From positions 1,240,001 to 1,304,000 of the forward strand of contig NZ_VFON01000001.1 of assembly GCF_006716085.1 (NCBI RefSeq): a stretch of DNA of 64,000 nucleotides, in the 5' to 3' direction. This document shows, piece after piece, positions 44,254 to 54,013 of this stretch; position 1 is the stretch's first letter; each line of letters starts with the position of its first letter. The translations under genes were made by a program, and so were the position numbers. Origin of the DNA: Leucobacter komagatae. GTDB lineage: Bacteria > Actinomycetota > Actinomycetes > Actinomycetales > Microbacteriaceae. The notes beneath the pieces were generated by a model. That model worked only from the letters and a program-made list of their open reading frames with translations, was not told the origin of the DNA and made no database searches.

Positions 44254-45570
44254 CTAGTGCGCGGCGTGACGTGCGCCGGCAGCCGTCTGCATGCCGCGAT
44301 GTCGCCCGCCGAAGCTCACTGCTGCTCCCGCGAGTAGCAGCAGCGCACCGACGACCGCGACCGGGAGCTTGTCTGCCGAGCCCGTCTCAGCGAGCACGGA
44401 ACCGCTCGCCTGGGGCGCTGTGACCGCACCGTTCACGATGCCGTTCTCGCCCGCGGCCGCACCGACGACCGCCATGCCGCCGTCGATGACCAGTCGCTGC
44501 CAACCGATCAACCCGCCTGTGACGTCGTACGCTGCGAGCCGGTGCGCCCCGACCAGCCCTTCGGCGAGCTTCACGCGCACGAAGCCGGCACTGTCGACGA
44601 GATGCTCGCCCAGGTAGGTCGGCTCAGAGAACATGAACACGTGGACCATCTGGCCCGCGTACCGCGCGCCCACTTCAATCTCAACGGTGCCACCGGCGAC
44701 CGCGCTATCGGGGCCGCCAATCCGCCCCTCGTAGTCAGCGCCCAGGTCGCCCTCGTCGACCGCTGGCACCGGCGAGGGAACCGCGGGAGTGACGTCGGGC
44801 ACGTCGAAGCTCCAGTTCATCGCTGCGCCCTGCGCAATCTCATATCCGTCTTCGGCCACGGCGGTAACCGTAATCCTGCCGGTCCGATCGAGCGGCCCAG
44901 CAGGCAGGGTTGCCCCCGCACTGTCAACGTATCGAACGCCCTCGGTGTGAGGGATGACGACACCGCCATTCAGTTCTGGCGCCTTCGGGGTGACCAACGT
45001 CGCTGAGGGCAAGATCTCAGCGCTCGCGACGACAACAGGGTTCGACAAGTTCATCGCTCCCGCAAACCCCCACACGAGAACGGTCACCGGCTTCGACCGG
45101 TCGGCGTCGAACTCCCGAGACGCCGTGGCGCTCGCCGGCGCGTAGTGCGAGCTCGGCGCGGGAACCTGCGCGAGGGATGCAGCCCGCGCATCCGTACCCC
45201 AGTGATTGCTGGGAAGCGCGCCGTACAGCCCCAGGCCATGACTCCCCAGTGTTGCCGGGTCAGCAGGGAAATCCTTGAGCGTGCCCGAGTAGGCCCCCAC
45301 ATACAGCGGGGTGCCGCCGATCCAACTGTCTGACCACTCCTGCTGGAACTCAAGGTCGACCGAGAACCCATCAGGAGTTCCCTCAATCTCGCTCTTGAGA
45401 ACACGTGGCATGGCTTCCGACGCACGCTCAGCGGCCGGCCGGGAGTCGTCTCCGTTGACGGCGACATCAAGGCCGCCAAGCGAGGAAGTCGCATGCGCTG
45501 CCCCCGCCCCGGCAACGGTGATTGCGGCGCCCGCGAGGAGCGCTATCAAGGTGCGGTGAACAATTCTCAC
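44254..45570 (-). CDS. Secreted surface protein with LAETG sortase signal
   Basis: The product has 438 residues. The signal peptide (HRTLIALLAGAAITVAGAG, cleavage near AHA, residue 27) leads to a beta-rich body of unknown fold. The C-terminal sorting signal is LAETG (about residue 391), then a hydrophobic helix (LPVAVVGALLLLAGAAVSFGG) and a basic tail. LAXTG is the preferred signal of class E sortases in high-GC Gram-positives. The start is GTG at 45570 with weak ribosome-binding potential. It faces an A+T-rich promoter region shared with the gene at 45748. Confidence 0.85.
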   Translation of the reverse strand: MRIVHRTLIALLAGAAITVAGAGAAHATSSLGGLDVAVNGDDSRPAAERASEAMPRVLKSEIEGTPDGFSVDLEFQQEWSDSWIGGTPLYVGAYSGTLKDFPADPATLGSHGLGLYGALPSNHWGTDARAASLAQVPAPSSHYAPASATASREFDADRSKPVTVLVWGFAGAMNLSNPVVVASAEILPSATLVTPKAPELNGGVVIPHTEGVRYVDSAGATLPAGPLDRTGRITVTAVAEDGYEIAQGAAMNWSFDVPDVTPAVPSPVPAVDEGDLGADYEGRIGGPDSAVAGGTVEIEVGARYAGQMVHVFMFSEPTYLGEHLVDSAGFVRVKLAEGLVGAHRLAAYDVTGGLIGWQRLVIDGGMAVVGAAAGENGIVNGAVTAPQASGSVLAETGSADKLPVAVVGALLLLAGAAVSFGGRHRGMQTAAGARHAAH

Positions 45571-45651
45571 TCGAAATCTGTCCTGTTCTCATGACTGGCG
45601 ATCGCCTCGATGAACGGCGTCGCATGACGCGAAGCATGAACGCTTCACTCG

Positions 45652-45674
45652 GTTTAAAATATCAGAATTTAAAC
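45652..45674. promoter_or_regulatory. A+T-rich inverted repeat in a divergent promoter region
   Basis: GTTTAAA-N9-TTTAAAC is a perfect 7-bp dyad in a 50-bp stretch of roughly 27% G+C between two divergent envelope-protein genes. A -10-like TAAAGT follows near 45692. Confidence 0.5.
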
Positions 45675-45747
45675 ATTTTACATACCGAAGGTAAAGTACT
45701 GAACTGGCGGGCGCTACGCCACCCGTTCGTAACCCCGAGGAGTTCAC

Positions 45748-46767
<1,020 letters not shown>

Positions 46768-46770
46768 CGA

Positions 46771-46810
46771 AAGCCGGGGTCGGCCAGGTTTCCCTGGCCG
46801 ACCCCGGCTT
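46771..46810. terminator. Bidirectional hairpin terminator
   Basis: A perfect 18-bp stem (46771-46788 with 46793-46810) with a TTTC loop lies between the convergent membrane-protein gene and serA. Confidence 0.9.
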
Positions 46811-46827
46811 GGGTGCCGCTGCCGCGA

Positions 46828-48417
46828 CTACGCGTCGATGGCGACCGCGCGCGCAGACTCCGCGCCAATGGACTCGGCGAGCGAGTCAACGAGATCCTCA
46901 GCGAGCGGCGAGTCGATCGTCAGCACCGAGAGCGCCATACCGCGCTTCTCGTCGCGTGCGATCTGCATGCTTGCGATGTTGATGCCGGCGTCGCCGAGCT
47001 TGCCGCCGAGCGTCGCGACAATACCGGGGCGGTCGCTGTAGCTGAGCACGAGCAGGTGCTCGGTGAGCGGCAGCTCGACGTCGTACCCGTTCACCTCGAT
47101 CAGCTTCTCGATCTGCTTCGGGCCGGTGAGCGTGCCCGAGACCGAGAGCTGGGTGCCGTCGGTGAGCGAGCCGCGAATCGTGATGATGTTGCGGAAGCTC
47201 TCCGCGACAGCGTCTGCAGAGAAGCGGACCTCGACGTTGCGCTGCTCAGCGAGGAGCGGGGCGTTCACGTACGACACGGGGTCGGAGACAATCTTCGAGA
47301 AGATGCCCTTGAGCGCGGCGAGGCGAAGCGCCTCAACGCGGTGCTCGGCAAGCTCACCATGCACCTCGATGTCGATCGACGCGAGGGGTCCGGCGGCGAG
47401 GCCCGCGAAGACCTGGCCGAGCTTCTCGGTGAGCGGCAGTCCGGGGCGGACGTACTCGTCGATCCCAGCGCCAGCGACGTTTACGGCATCGGGGACAAGG
47501 TCGCCCGCGAGTGCGAGTCGAACCGACTTCGCGACCGCGACGCCGGCCTTCTCCTGCGCCTCAGCGGTCGACGCTCCGAGGTGGGGCGTGACGTTCACGT
47601 TCGGCAGGCCGGTAAGCGAGTTGTCAGCCGGGGGCTCCTGCACGAAAACGTCGAGCGCCGCGCCAGCGATCTCACCCGCGGTGAGCGCCTCAGCGAGGGC
47701 AGCCTCGTCGATGAGCCCGCCGCGCGCGACGTTCACGACGTACGCGGTCGACTTCATTGCCTTCAGCTGCTCGGCGCCGATCATGCCGAGCGTCTCGGGC
47801 GTGCGCGGCATGTGGATCGTCAGGAAGTCGGAGCGCTCGACGAGCTCTTCAAGCGAGACGAGCTGCACGCCAAGCTGCTGTGCGCGGGGCGCCGTCACGT
47901 ACGGGTCAAAAGCAATGAGTTCGACGCCGAAGGGGCGCAGCCGCTCAGCGACAAGCGCGCCGATCCGGCCGAGACCGATGATCCCGATCGTCTTCTCGTA
48001 GAGCTCGGTGCCGGTGTACGAGGAGCGCTTCCACTCCCCTGCCGAGAGCGAGCCGTGCGCGCGCGGCAGGTGGCGCGCGAGGCCGAGGATGTGCGCGACG
48101 GTGAGCTCCGCGGCACTGATGATGTTCGAGGTGGGCGCGTTCACGACCATGACGCCGGCCTGCGTCGCGGCCTTGATATCCACGTTGTCGAGGCCGACAC
48201 CTGCGCGGGCGATGACCTTCAGGTTCGAACCCCAAGCGATCGCCTCGCTATCGAGCTGGGTGGCCGATCGCACGAGCACCGCGTCGGCGGTGGCGAGCGC
48301 CGATCGGAGCGCATCACGGTCGGTACCGTCGACGTTCTGCACGTCGAAATCGGGGCCGAGCGCGGCGATAGTAGCGGACGAAAGTTCTTCGGCGATCAGC
48401 ACGACCGGCTTTGTCAC
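46828..48417 (-). CDS. serA: D-3-phosphoglycerate dehydrogenase
   Basis: SerA oxidises 3-phosphoglycerate, the first step of serine synthesis. From the chosen start it is 529 residues, the long type with an intervening ASB domain and a C-terminal ACT domain for serine feedback (YSDRPGIVATLGGKLGDAGINIASMQI). Key segments are VIARAGVGLDNVDIKAA, the NAD loop GLGRIGALVAERL and the catalytic His in VTPHLGAST. The GTG at 48417 (MTKPVVLIAEEL) follows GAAGGAAC and fits the family length; the ATG at 48435 is an alternative. Confidence 0.95.
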   Translation of the reverse strand: MTKPVVLIAEELSSATIAALGPDFDVQNVDGTDRDALRSALATADAVLVRSATQLDSEAIAWGSNLKVIARAGVGLDNVDIKAATQAGVMVVNAPTSNIISAAELTVAHILGLARHLPRAHGSLSAGEWKRSSYTGTELYEKTIGIIGLGRIGALVAERLRPFGVELIAFDPYVTAPRAQQLGVQLVSLEELVERSDFLTIHMPRTPETLGMIGAEQLKAMKSTAYVVNVARGGLIDEAALAEALTAGEIAGAALDVFVQEPPADNSLTGLPNVNVTPHLGASTAEAQEKAGVAVAKSVRLALAGDLVPDAVNVAGAGIDEYVRPGLPLTEKLGQVFAGLAAGPLASIDIEVHGELAEHRVEALRLAALKGIFSKIVSDPVSYVNAPLLAEQRNVEVRFSADAVAESFRNIITIRGSLTDGTQLSVSGTLTGPKQIEKLIEVNGYDVELPLTEHLLVLSYSDRPGIVATLGGKLGDAGINIASMQIARDEKRGMALSVLTIDSPLAEDLVDSLAESIGAESARAVAIDA

Positions 48418-48592
48418 GAGTGGTTCCTTCGGCATAGATGAAGCGTCACAGTTGAGGCGCAAGAGCGCGGATCACCAGTCTACAGTTCGAAGATGCGCAC
48501 ATTTTCACGCCTGGCACCACGTGACATCTCACTCACCGAACTGCCATTCAAGCCTGAGCCCAGTTTCTTGCCGCGAGAGCGCGCGTCCCGCC

Positions 48593-48598
48593 TACGAT
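48593..48598 (+). promoter_or_regulatory. Probable -10 (TACGAT) of leaderless pucR-type gene promoter
   Basis: TACGAT ends 6 nt before the GTG at 48605. Confidence 0.55.
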
Positions 48599-48604
48599 GG
48601 TGAC

Positions 48605-50191
48605 GTGTCCCTCAGCCTCCGCAAACTTCTCCAGAACCCATCGCTCCACCTGAACCTCATCGTCGGTGGCGAGGCGGGCACGACGGACGACCAGGCACTC
48701 GACCGCGATTTCGAGTGGCTGCATGCCACAGACATGGTTGACCCGACGCCGTTCCTTGGCCCGGCAGAGGTCATTCTCACCCTGGGGTGGCAGTTCCCCG
48801 TCACGGAGGCCGCCGACCCCGCCATCCCTGAGGTGCGTGTCTCCCCCGCACGCCTCGAGCGCGTATACGAGGACTACGTGGCGCTCATCGCCGCGCACGG
48901 AGTGATCGGCATCGGGTTCGGCAGCGACGTACTCCACCGCGGGGTGCCCCACCCCCTCGCCCAGGCCTGCAGGCGGCACGGCCTCATCCTCTTCGAAGTA
49001 CCGTACGAGATCTCGTTCATGGACATTCTGCAGGAGGCCTCGCGCGTGCTGCAGCGCGACCAAACCGAACGCTACGGGCGCTCACTGCGCGCGCAGAAAG
49101 CGATCGCGAACGCCGCGACCAGGCGCGACGGCCTCAGCGCGACGCTGCGCGAGACCGCCAGGCAATTGGGCTGCGGCGTCGCGCTCTATGACCCGCTCGG
49201 CCATCCCGTCATCGTGATCGACGCCCCTGACGGTAGGCGCCTGTCCGAGCCCAAGCTCACCGCGATCGTGCAGGAGACGCTCGCGGGCGGCCAGCGCTTC
49301 CGCTCGGCGCAGGTCACCGCCGAGGTCGAGGCGATCCTCCAGCTTCTTGGCGAGCCTGGCGAGCCGAGCGGAATGCTCGTCCTCACCCTCAGCCAAGCCT
49401 TCGACGACGTGTCACGCAACGTGCTGTCGAGCGTGCTCGCGCTCGTGAGTGTCTCGCTTGAGCAGAACCAGGCGCTCGAGCGATTGCACTCGACTCTCCG
49501 CGAGGCGCTCTTGCAGCTCGTGCTCTCGGATAACGTTGCCGTCACCTCGCACATCGTCGAGAGTGTGTGGCGTCCGCTACCACAGGTGCCGCTCGTAACG
49601 ATTGTCGGAGTGCCGCGAGATGTCGAGGCGGCGCGCGTACTCCCCGCACTCGAGGCACTTCAGGTGCAGGAGGACTTGGGGATGTTCTTTGCCCAGTACC
49701 GCGGAGACCTCGCTGTCCTGGCACGCGAACGCGACGCCGACCGGGTAATCGCCCACCTCGAGACGTTTCCGCTCACGCTCGGCAGGTCGCGCTGTGACCT
49801 CTGGGAGGGGCTCGCGCTGTCGCTCGACGAGGCCAAGAAGGCCGCGGAATTTGGCTTGCGCCGGGAGGCCGCGGGAGTGACCGCTTTCCCTGACATCTGG
49901 CGCGAGGGTGTCTCTGACCTCATCGACTCGTCTGAGGCGGCACACGTAGCGCGCAGATTGCTTGGCCCGCTCACGGCTCACGACGCCGAGCATGACGCCG
50001 ACCTCCTCCCGACGCTGCGAGTGTGGCTCCGCCATCACGGACGCCCTCTTCCTGCCGCGCGTGAGCTCAGCATTCATCGGCACACGCTCGGGGCGAGGCT
50101 GCAGCAGATCTCGGTGCTGACTGGGACAGACCTTGAAGACTTCCAGGCTCGGGCGGAGCTCGCACTCGCCCTGAGGTACCTACAAGATTGA
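48605..50191 (+). CDS. PucR-family transcriptional regulator
   Basis: The protein has 528 residues. The N-terminal PucR domain (about 1-130) includes LLQNPSLHLNLIVGGEAG and FEWLHATDMVDPTPFL. A GAF-like middle is followed by the C-terminal PucR HTH (LRVWLRHHGRPLPAARELSIH and the RHTLGARLQQI turn). Relatives usually activate adjacent catabolic genes in response to their substrate. The permease-unknown-dehydrogenase operon follows in the same direction. Three copies of a 14-bp motif between the genes are the likely binding sites. The GTG at 48605 is preferred to far-upstream starts on homology and the -10 position. Confidence 0.9.
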   Translation: MSLSLRKLLQNPSLHLNLIVGGEAGTTDDQALDRDFEWLHATDMVDPTPFLGPAEVILTLGWQFPVTEAADPAIPEVRVSPARLERVYEDYVALIAAHGVIGIGFGSDVLHRGVPHPLAQACRRHGLILFEVPYEISFMDILQEASRVLQRDQTERYGRSLRAQKAIANAATRRDGLSATLRETARQLGCGVALYDPLGHPVIVIDAPDGRRLSEPKLTAIVQETLAGGQRFRSAQVTAEVEAILQLLGEPGEPSGMLVLTLSQAFDDVSRNVLSSVLALVSVSLEQNQALERLHSTLREALLQLVLSDNVAVTSHIVESVWRPLPQVPLVTIVGVPRDVEAARVLPALEALQVQEDLGMFFAQYRGDLAVLARERDADRVIAHLETFPLTLGRSRCDLWEGLALSLDEAKKAAEFGLRREAAGVTAFPDIWREGVSDLIDSSEAAHVARRLLGPLTAHDAEHDADLLPTLRVWLRHHGRPLPAARELSIHRHTLGARLQQISVLTGTDLEDFQARAELALALRYLQD

Positions 50192-50202
50192 CCACCCTGC
50201 GG

Positions 50203-50216
50203 CAAACTGTCGAATG
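50203..50216 (+). promoter_or_regulatory. Putative PucR operator, site 1
   Basis: CAAACTGTCGAATG differs by one base from site 3 at 50298. Confidence 0.6.
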
Positions 50217-50226
50217 AAACGGATAA

Positions 50227-50240
50227 CACTCGACGTTTTG
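50227..50240 (-). promoter_or_regulatory. Putative PucR operator, site 2 (inverted)
   Basis: CACTCGACGTTTTG is the reverse complement of site 3 with two mismatches. It overlaps a -35-like TTGACA (50238-50243). Confidence 0.55.
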
Positions 50241-50297
50241 ACAACCCCAGAATCGCGGAACGCTTAGCAAATCGGCGACGCCTCTCCGCAATCTGCA

Positions 50298-50311
50298 CAA
50301 ACTGTCGAGTG
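50298..50311 (+). promoter_or_regulatory. Putative PucR operator, site 3
   Basis: CAAACTGTCGAGTG lies about 70 nt before the permease ATG. Confidence 0.6.
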
Positions 50312-50378
50312 CGCGAGCGCCGCAGATTCCGCATGCTTGAGTGTGGCCGCCACAGGCCTCACCGCAAAGGAGCGATGT

Positions 50379-51830
50379 ATGACAAAACTCAAGCGAAGTC
50401 TCGGCTTCGGCGCCGCCTACGCGGCGTCAACAGGACTCGTGGTCTCTGGGACCGCGATGGTCTCCCTCGGTAACGGGTTCGGCACCGGCGGGCTCGCGTT
50501 CGCGATCCCGGCGTTCACCGGCCTGATCATCATCACAATGGTCGCGATCTCCTACGGTGAGCTCGCGTCGATGCTGCCCGGCGGCGGCATGGTTGGCGAG
50601 TACACGCTCCCGGCACTCGGCAGGCTCCCAGCCATCCTCGCGGTGCTCGGCGGATACCTCGTACTCGTCTCGGCGGACGGCGGCACCCAGCTCATGGTGG
50701 CCGGCGACTCGTTCGAAAGCCTCACGGGCTTCCCCGCCGCAGCGTTCTCATTCATCCTGCTCGCGATCCTGCTCGTCCTGAACATCTCTGGCGTCGACAT
50801 CTTCGCGCGCGTGCAGATCCCGGTCGTCTTCGGCCTCATGGGTATTCTCGCGGTCATGGGTCTCGCAGGCGTGTTTGGCTTCACGAGCCAGACCCCCGTC
50901 GACAACCCGGTACTCAACACCGACTGGGGCACACTGGCTTCGATGGGCGCCGTCGCCATCTGGCTCTACATTGGCATGGAGTTCGTCGCCCCACTCGCAG
51001 AAGAGGTCAAGAAGCCGTGGAAGACGATTCCGGCCGCCATGATCATCGGCGTCTGCACCATCTTCGTCGTCGACGTGCTCTTCGGCTGGGGCGCGACGCG
51101 CTTCGCCGACCTCGCTGAGATGGCGAGCTCGTCGATCCCGCACGTCGTCGGCGCAACCGCTATCTTCGGCGCGACGGGCGGCGTCATCATGACCGTCGTC
51201 ACCATCCTCGCGTCGTTCTCGACCGGTAACTCCTACCTCGCGGCGATCCCGCGCATGCTCTACGGCCTCGCCAACGAGGGCCTGCTTCCGAAGTGGCTCG
51301 CCAAGGTGAGCCGGCGCACGCGCGTGCCGTGGGCCGGCATGCTTGTCACAGCCGCGTGCATGGCATCCGTGCTGCTCTACTCGACGTTCGCCAAGGGCGG
51401 GATCGAACTGATCCTCAACCTCATCAGCATCGCGTGCACGACCTGGCTATTCAGCTACATCATCGCCCAGATCGACGTAATCGTGCTCCGCAAGCGCTAT
51501 CCGAACGCCCGACGCCCATTCAAGACGCCGTTCTACCCACTGCCCCAGATCCTCGGCATCGCGTCGTGCGTGTACCTCATCGTGTTCATCGTCCCCGACA
51601 TGAGCCAGCGCATCGTCATCTGGTCGAGCGCTGCCATCATTCTCGGCGCGATCGCGCTGTTCGCTGTGATCTGGCTGAAGCGCAATCGGCTCCCGCTCTT
51701 CACTCCGACCGACCTCACGCACACGCAGAACAACATCGTCGTGCGTTCGGAGAGCCTCGACGACGACTTCGAGTCCCCGCTTACCGCGCCAGCGGCACTG
51801 CAGCGCGAGACCGATGGTGAAGTTCGATGA
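50379..51830 (+). CDS. APC-family amino-acid/amine permease
   Basis: The 483-residue protein has 12 hydrophobic segments. The first carries GFGAAYAASTGLVVSGTAMVS, and the family motif between TM6 and TM7 reads EFVAPLAEEVKKPWKTIP. AAAGGAG precedes the ATG at 50379. The C-terminal 40 residues are hydrophilic. The substrate is unknown; linkage with a PucR regulator and an alcohol dehydrogenase suggests an amine or amino alcohol used as carbon or nitrogen source (inference). Its stop overlaps the start of the next gene (ATGA). Confidence 0.88.
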   Translation: MTKLKRSLGFGAAYAASTGLVVSGTAMVSLGNGFGTGGLAFAIPAFTGLIIITMVAISYGELASMLPGGGMVGEYTLPALGRLPAILAVLGGYLVLVSADGGTQLMVAGDSFESLTGFPAAAFSFILLAILLVLNISGVDIFARVQIPVVFGLMGILAVMGLAGVFGFTSQTPVDNPVLNTDWGTLASMGAVAIWLYIGMEFVAPLAEEVKKPWKTIPAAMIIGVCTIFVVDVLFGWGATRFADLAEMASSSIPHVVGATAIFGATGGVIMTVVTILASFSTGNSYLAAIPRMLYGLANEGLLPKWLAKVSRRTRVPWAGMLVTAACMASVLLYSTFAKGGIELILNLISIACTTWLFSYIIAQIDVIVLRKRYPNARRPFKTPFYPLPQILGIASCVYLIVFIVPDMSQRIVIWSSAAIILGAIALFAVIWLKRNRLPLFTPTDLTHTQNNIVVRSESLDDDFESPLTAPAALQRETDGEVR

Positions 51831-52435
51831 CGAACGCACGCGTGCGTAAGCACCCGCTCGCCGGTTCGGGGCCGATCGTTGATCGAGCCCGGGCCGCTCT
51901 CTTGAGAACCGCCACAGAGTTTGGCGACGTCGTCGCGAGCGACCAGACCTCGGTCACGGCGCGCACGCCCGACGGCCTCGAGGTCACGTTGAGCTACGAA
52001 GGGGGTAACTTCGTGTTCTCGCGGGTCTACAACCTCACGCTCTCGGTCGCCCTTCCGGCCGAGTCCGACGTGCCGACCGGGCTGAAGCTCTCGCACCGCG
52101 CCCGGAGTGGCCCGCAGTTCGTGCGCGCGGGTTCCGGGGCCGGCACCAGCGCCCACACCTCGGTCGGGCAACCAGGCGCTGGCGGCGCACTCGCTGCCAG
52201 GCTCACGGCGCTGAACAGCTCCGTCGGCGACCGGCTACGCGGCGTGGACCTCGTCGCAGCAACCGTGTCGGGCCCTCGCACCTCGCGCACACTCACGCTC
52301 ACTCCGATGGGCGGCTCGTACGTGTGGGTGCTTATTCCCCCAGTGTTCAAAGCCACGGCGTTCCCCGCCGGCGAGCCCGAGCGTCTGCTCGATATCGTCC
52401 GCGCGCTGCGCACCTGGTCTCCACTTTCAGTCTGA
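51827..52435 (+). CDS. Conserved-context hypothetical protein
   Basis: The product has 202 residues, soluble, with no signal peptide or transmembrane helix. It is rich in beta-forming segments (TSVTARTPDGLEVTLSYEGG, then NFVFSRVYNLTLSVALP) and has a Gly/Ser-rich insert near 105-125. I do not recognise the family. The four-base overlap with the permease and short gap to the dehydrogenase make it part of the same operon, so a role in the same pathway is likely. Confidence 0.65.
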   Translation: MTNARVRKHPLAGSGPIVDRARAALLRTATEFGDVVASDQTSVTARTPDGLEVTLSYEGGNFVFSRVYNLTLSVALPAESDVPTGLKLSHRARSGPQFVRAGSGAGTSAHTSVGQPGAGGALAARLTALNSSVGDRLRGVDLVAATVSGPRTSRTLTLTPMGGSYVWVLIPPVFKATAFPAGEPERLLDIVRALRTWSPLSV

Positions 52436-52454
52436 TTCACACGAAAGGATCACC

Positions 52455-53570
52455 ATGATCACCATGAACGCGGCCGTCTTCGTCGGCCCGAATGAGCCCC
52501 TCGAACTTCGCGAGCTCACGATCCCGTCGGAGCCTGGCCCGCAGGAGGTGCTTGTGCGCCTCGTAGCGTCGGGCGTCTGCCACTCTGACCTGCACGCGCT
52601 CGACGGAGACTGGGAGACCCCGGCTCCGCTCGTGCTCGGACACGAGGGCGCGGGCGTCGTCGTGGCCGTCGGTTCCGAGGTCACCGGCCTCGAGGCCGAC
52701 GACCACGTGATCCTGTCGTGGACGCCCTCCTGCCAAAAGTGCGAGTTCTGCGTCGCGGGTCGCCCCGTGCTCTGCCAGCTCGCGAACGAAACCGCATACC
52801 AGCACGTGTTCTTCGACGGCAAGCCTCGCTTGCACGATGGTGACAAGGACGTGCGGAGCTTTCTCGCGGTCGGCTCGTTCGGCGAGTACGCCATGGTCCC
52901 GGCTTCGGCGGCGATCAAGATTCGGCGTGATGCCCCGCTCGCGCAAGCAGCCCTCGTCGGGTGCGCAGTGACCACTGGCATTGGCGCCGTCACCAACACT
53001 GCCGGAGTCGAACCGGGCAGCACCGTACTCGTGGTCGGCTGCGGCGGCGTTGGCCTGAACGTTGTGCAGGGAGCCCGGCTGGCCGGTGCCAAGCAGATCA
53101 TCGTCGCAGACGTCAGCGCTGAAAAGCTCGAGCTTGGGCGAACCTTCGGCGCGACGCACACCATCAACAGCCGCGAGGTCGACCTCGTCGAAACCGTCAT
53201 GGCGCTCACCGACGGGCGCGGCGTCGACTACGCGTTCGAGGCGATCGGCCTGCCGTTCACGATCGAGGCCTGCTATGAGGCAATTCGCCGAGGCGGCACC
53301 GCCGTCGTCGTGGGCCAGGTCGCCGACGGCGTCAAGATTTCGATTGACCCGTTCGTGATGAGCGACCAGGAGAAGCGTCTCATCGGCTCAAACTACGGGT
53401 CGAGCCGCCAGTCGATCGACTTCCCCAAGATCATCGACCTCTATATGGAAGGCCGCGTCGACCTCGATTCGATGGTGACTGACCGTATCCCCCTCAGCGG
53501 TGTGAACGAAGCATTCGCCGAGATGCGCAAGGGCCGCGGCATTCGCACGGTCATCGAATACGGCGGCTAG
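52455..53570 (+). CDS. Zinc-dependent alcohol dehydrogenase (class III-like)
   Basis: The 371-residue MDR-family enzyme has catalytic zinc ligands in SGVCHSDLHALDGDW, GHEGAGVV and GCAVTTGIGAV. The structural zinc site has four cysteines in SCQKCEFCVAGRPVLC. The NAD-binding fold reads VLVVGCGGVGLNVVQGARL, followed by an acidic VADVS strand typical of NAD(H) preference. It resembles enzymes called Zn-dependent or NDMA-dependent alcohol dehydrogenases. AAAGGA precedes the ATG at 52455; the ATG three codons later is possible. It is last in the permease operon. Confidence 0.9.
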   Translation: MITMNAAVFVGPNEPLELRELTIPSEPGPQEVLVRLVASGVCHSDLHALDGDWETPAPLVLGHEGAGVVVAVGSEVTGLEADDHVILSWTPSCQKCEFCVAGRPVLCQLANETAYQHVFFDGKPRLHDGDKDVRSFLAVGSFGEYAMVPASAAIKIRRDAPLAQAALVGCAVTTGIGAVTNTAGVEPGSTVLVVGCGGVGLNVVQGARLAGAKQIIVADVSAEKLELGRTFGATHTINSREVDLVETVMALTDGRGVDYAFEAIGLPFTIEACYEAIRRGGTAVVVGQVADGVKISIDPFVMSDQEKRLIGSNYGSSRQSIDFPKIIDLYMEGRVDLDSMVTDRIPLSGVNEAFAEMRKGRGIRTVIEYGG

Positions 53571-53588
53571 CGTCAGACTCCCCCAGCC

Positions 53589-53644
53589 TCACCCTCCGAG
53601 ATCGACGCGGTTCCCAGGCGGAACCGCGCGGTATCGGAGGGTGA
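53589..53644. terminator. Nested hairpin terminator
   Basis: The outer stem (53589-53599 with 53634-53644, 11 bp) and inner stem (53606-53614 with 53620-53628, 9 bp) are both perfect. It ends the dehydrogenase operon. Confidence 0.8.
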
Positions 53645-53716
53645 CTGCGTTGGGCGGGCGCCCCAACACCGCGGCGCAGCGGGATGCGGCGATCGTCGCA
53701 ATTGCTCTCAGCGCGG

Positions 53717-54013
53717 TTACGACATAAGGTGCATGATCTCGAGCTGCACGGCAGCCGTCACGCAGAGCCCCGTTGCGAGCAGCAGCACACGCACCCACGC
53801 GGTACGACCGCGAGCGACGATGAGCGACGTAATAATGGCGCCGATCGGCGCGAAGATCGCGACGCCGAGCAGTGCCCACGGCAGCGGTCCAAGCGCTTCA
53901 CCGAGGAACGTTGACATGCCAATGAGGTTGCCGACGGCCGCAACGACGGCGTATGCGTAGAGGGCAAGGATCAGGACGCCGGCGACCCAGGCCGAAATCA
54001 CCTTCGCGTTCAC
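53717..54013 (-). CDS. Small membrane protein (partner of the upstream gene)
   Basis: The product has 98 residues with three hydrophobic helices, starting VNAKVISAWVAGVLILALYAYAV. It starts with a GTG overlapping the previous stop (GTGA), so the pair is translationally coupled. The family is not recognised. It has no domain or motif that reveals a role. Confidence 0.6.
   Translation of the reverse strand: MNAKVISAWVAGVLILALYAYAVVAAVGNLIGMSTFLGEALGPLPWALLGVAIFAPIGAIITSLIVARGRTAWVRVLLLATGLCVTAAVQLEIMHLMS

Noticed and set aside
46813..48441. 542-codon open frame antisense to serA
   Set aside because: No domain, start signal or function; serA fully explains the region.
53589..53879. 96-codon open frame on the minus strand after the alcohol dehydrogenase
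   Set aside because: It runs through the nested terminator and overlaps the better-supported small membrane gene at 53717-54013.
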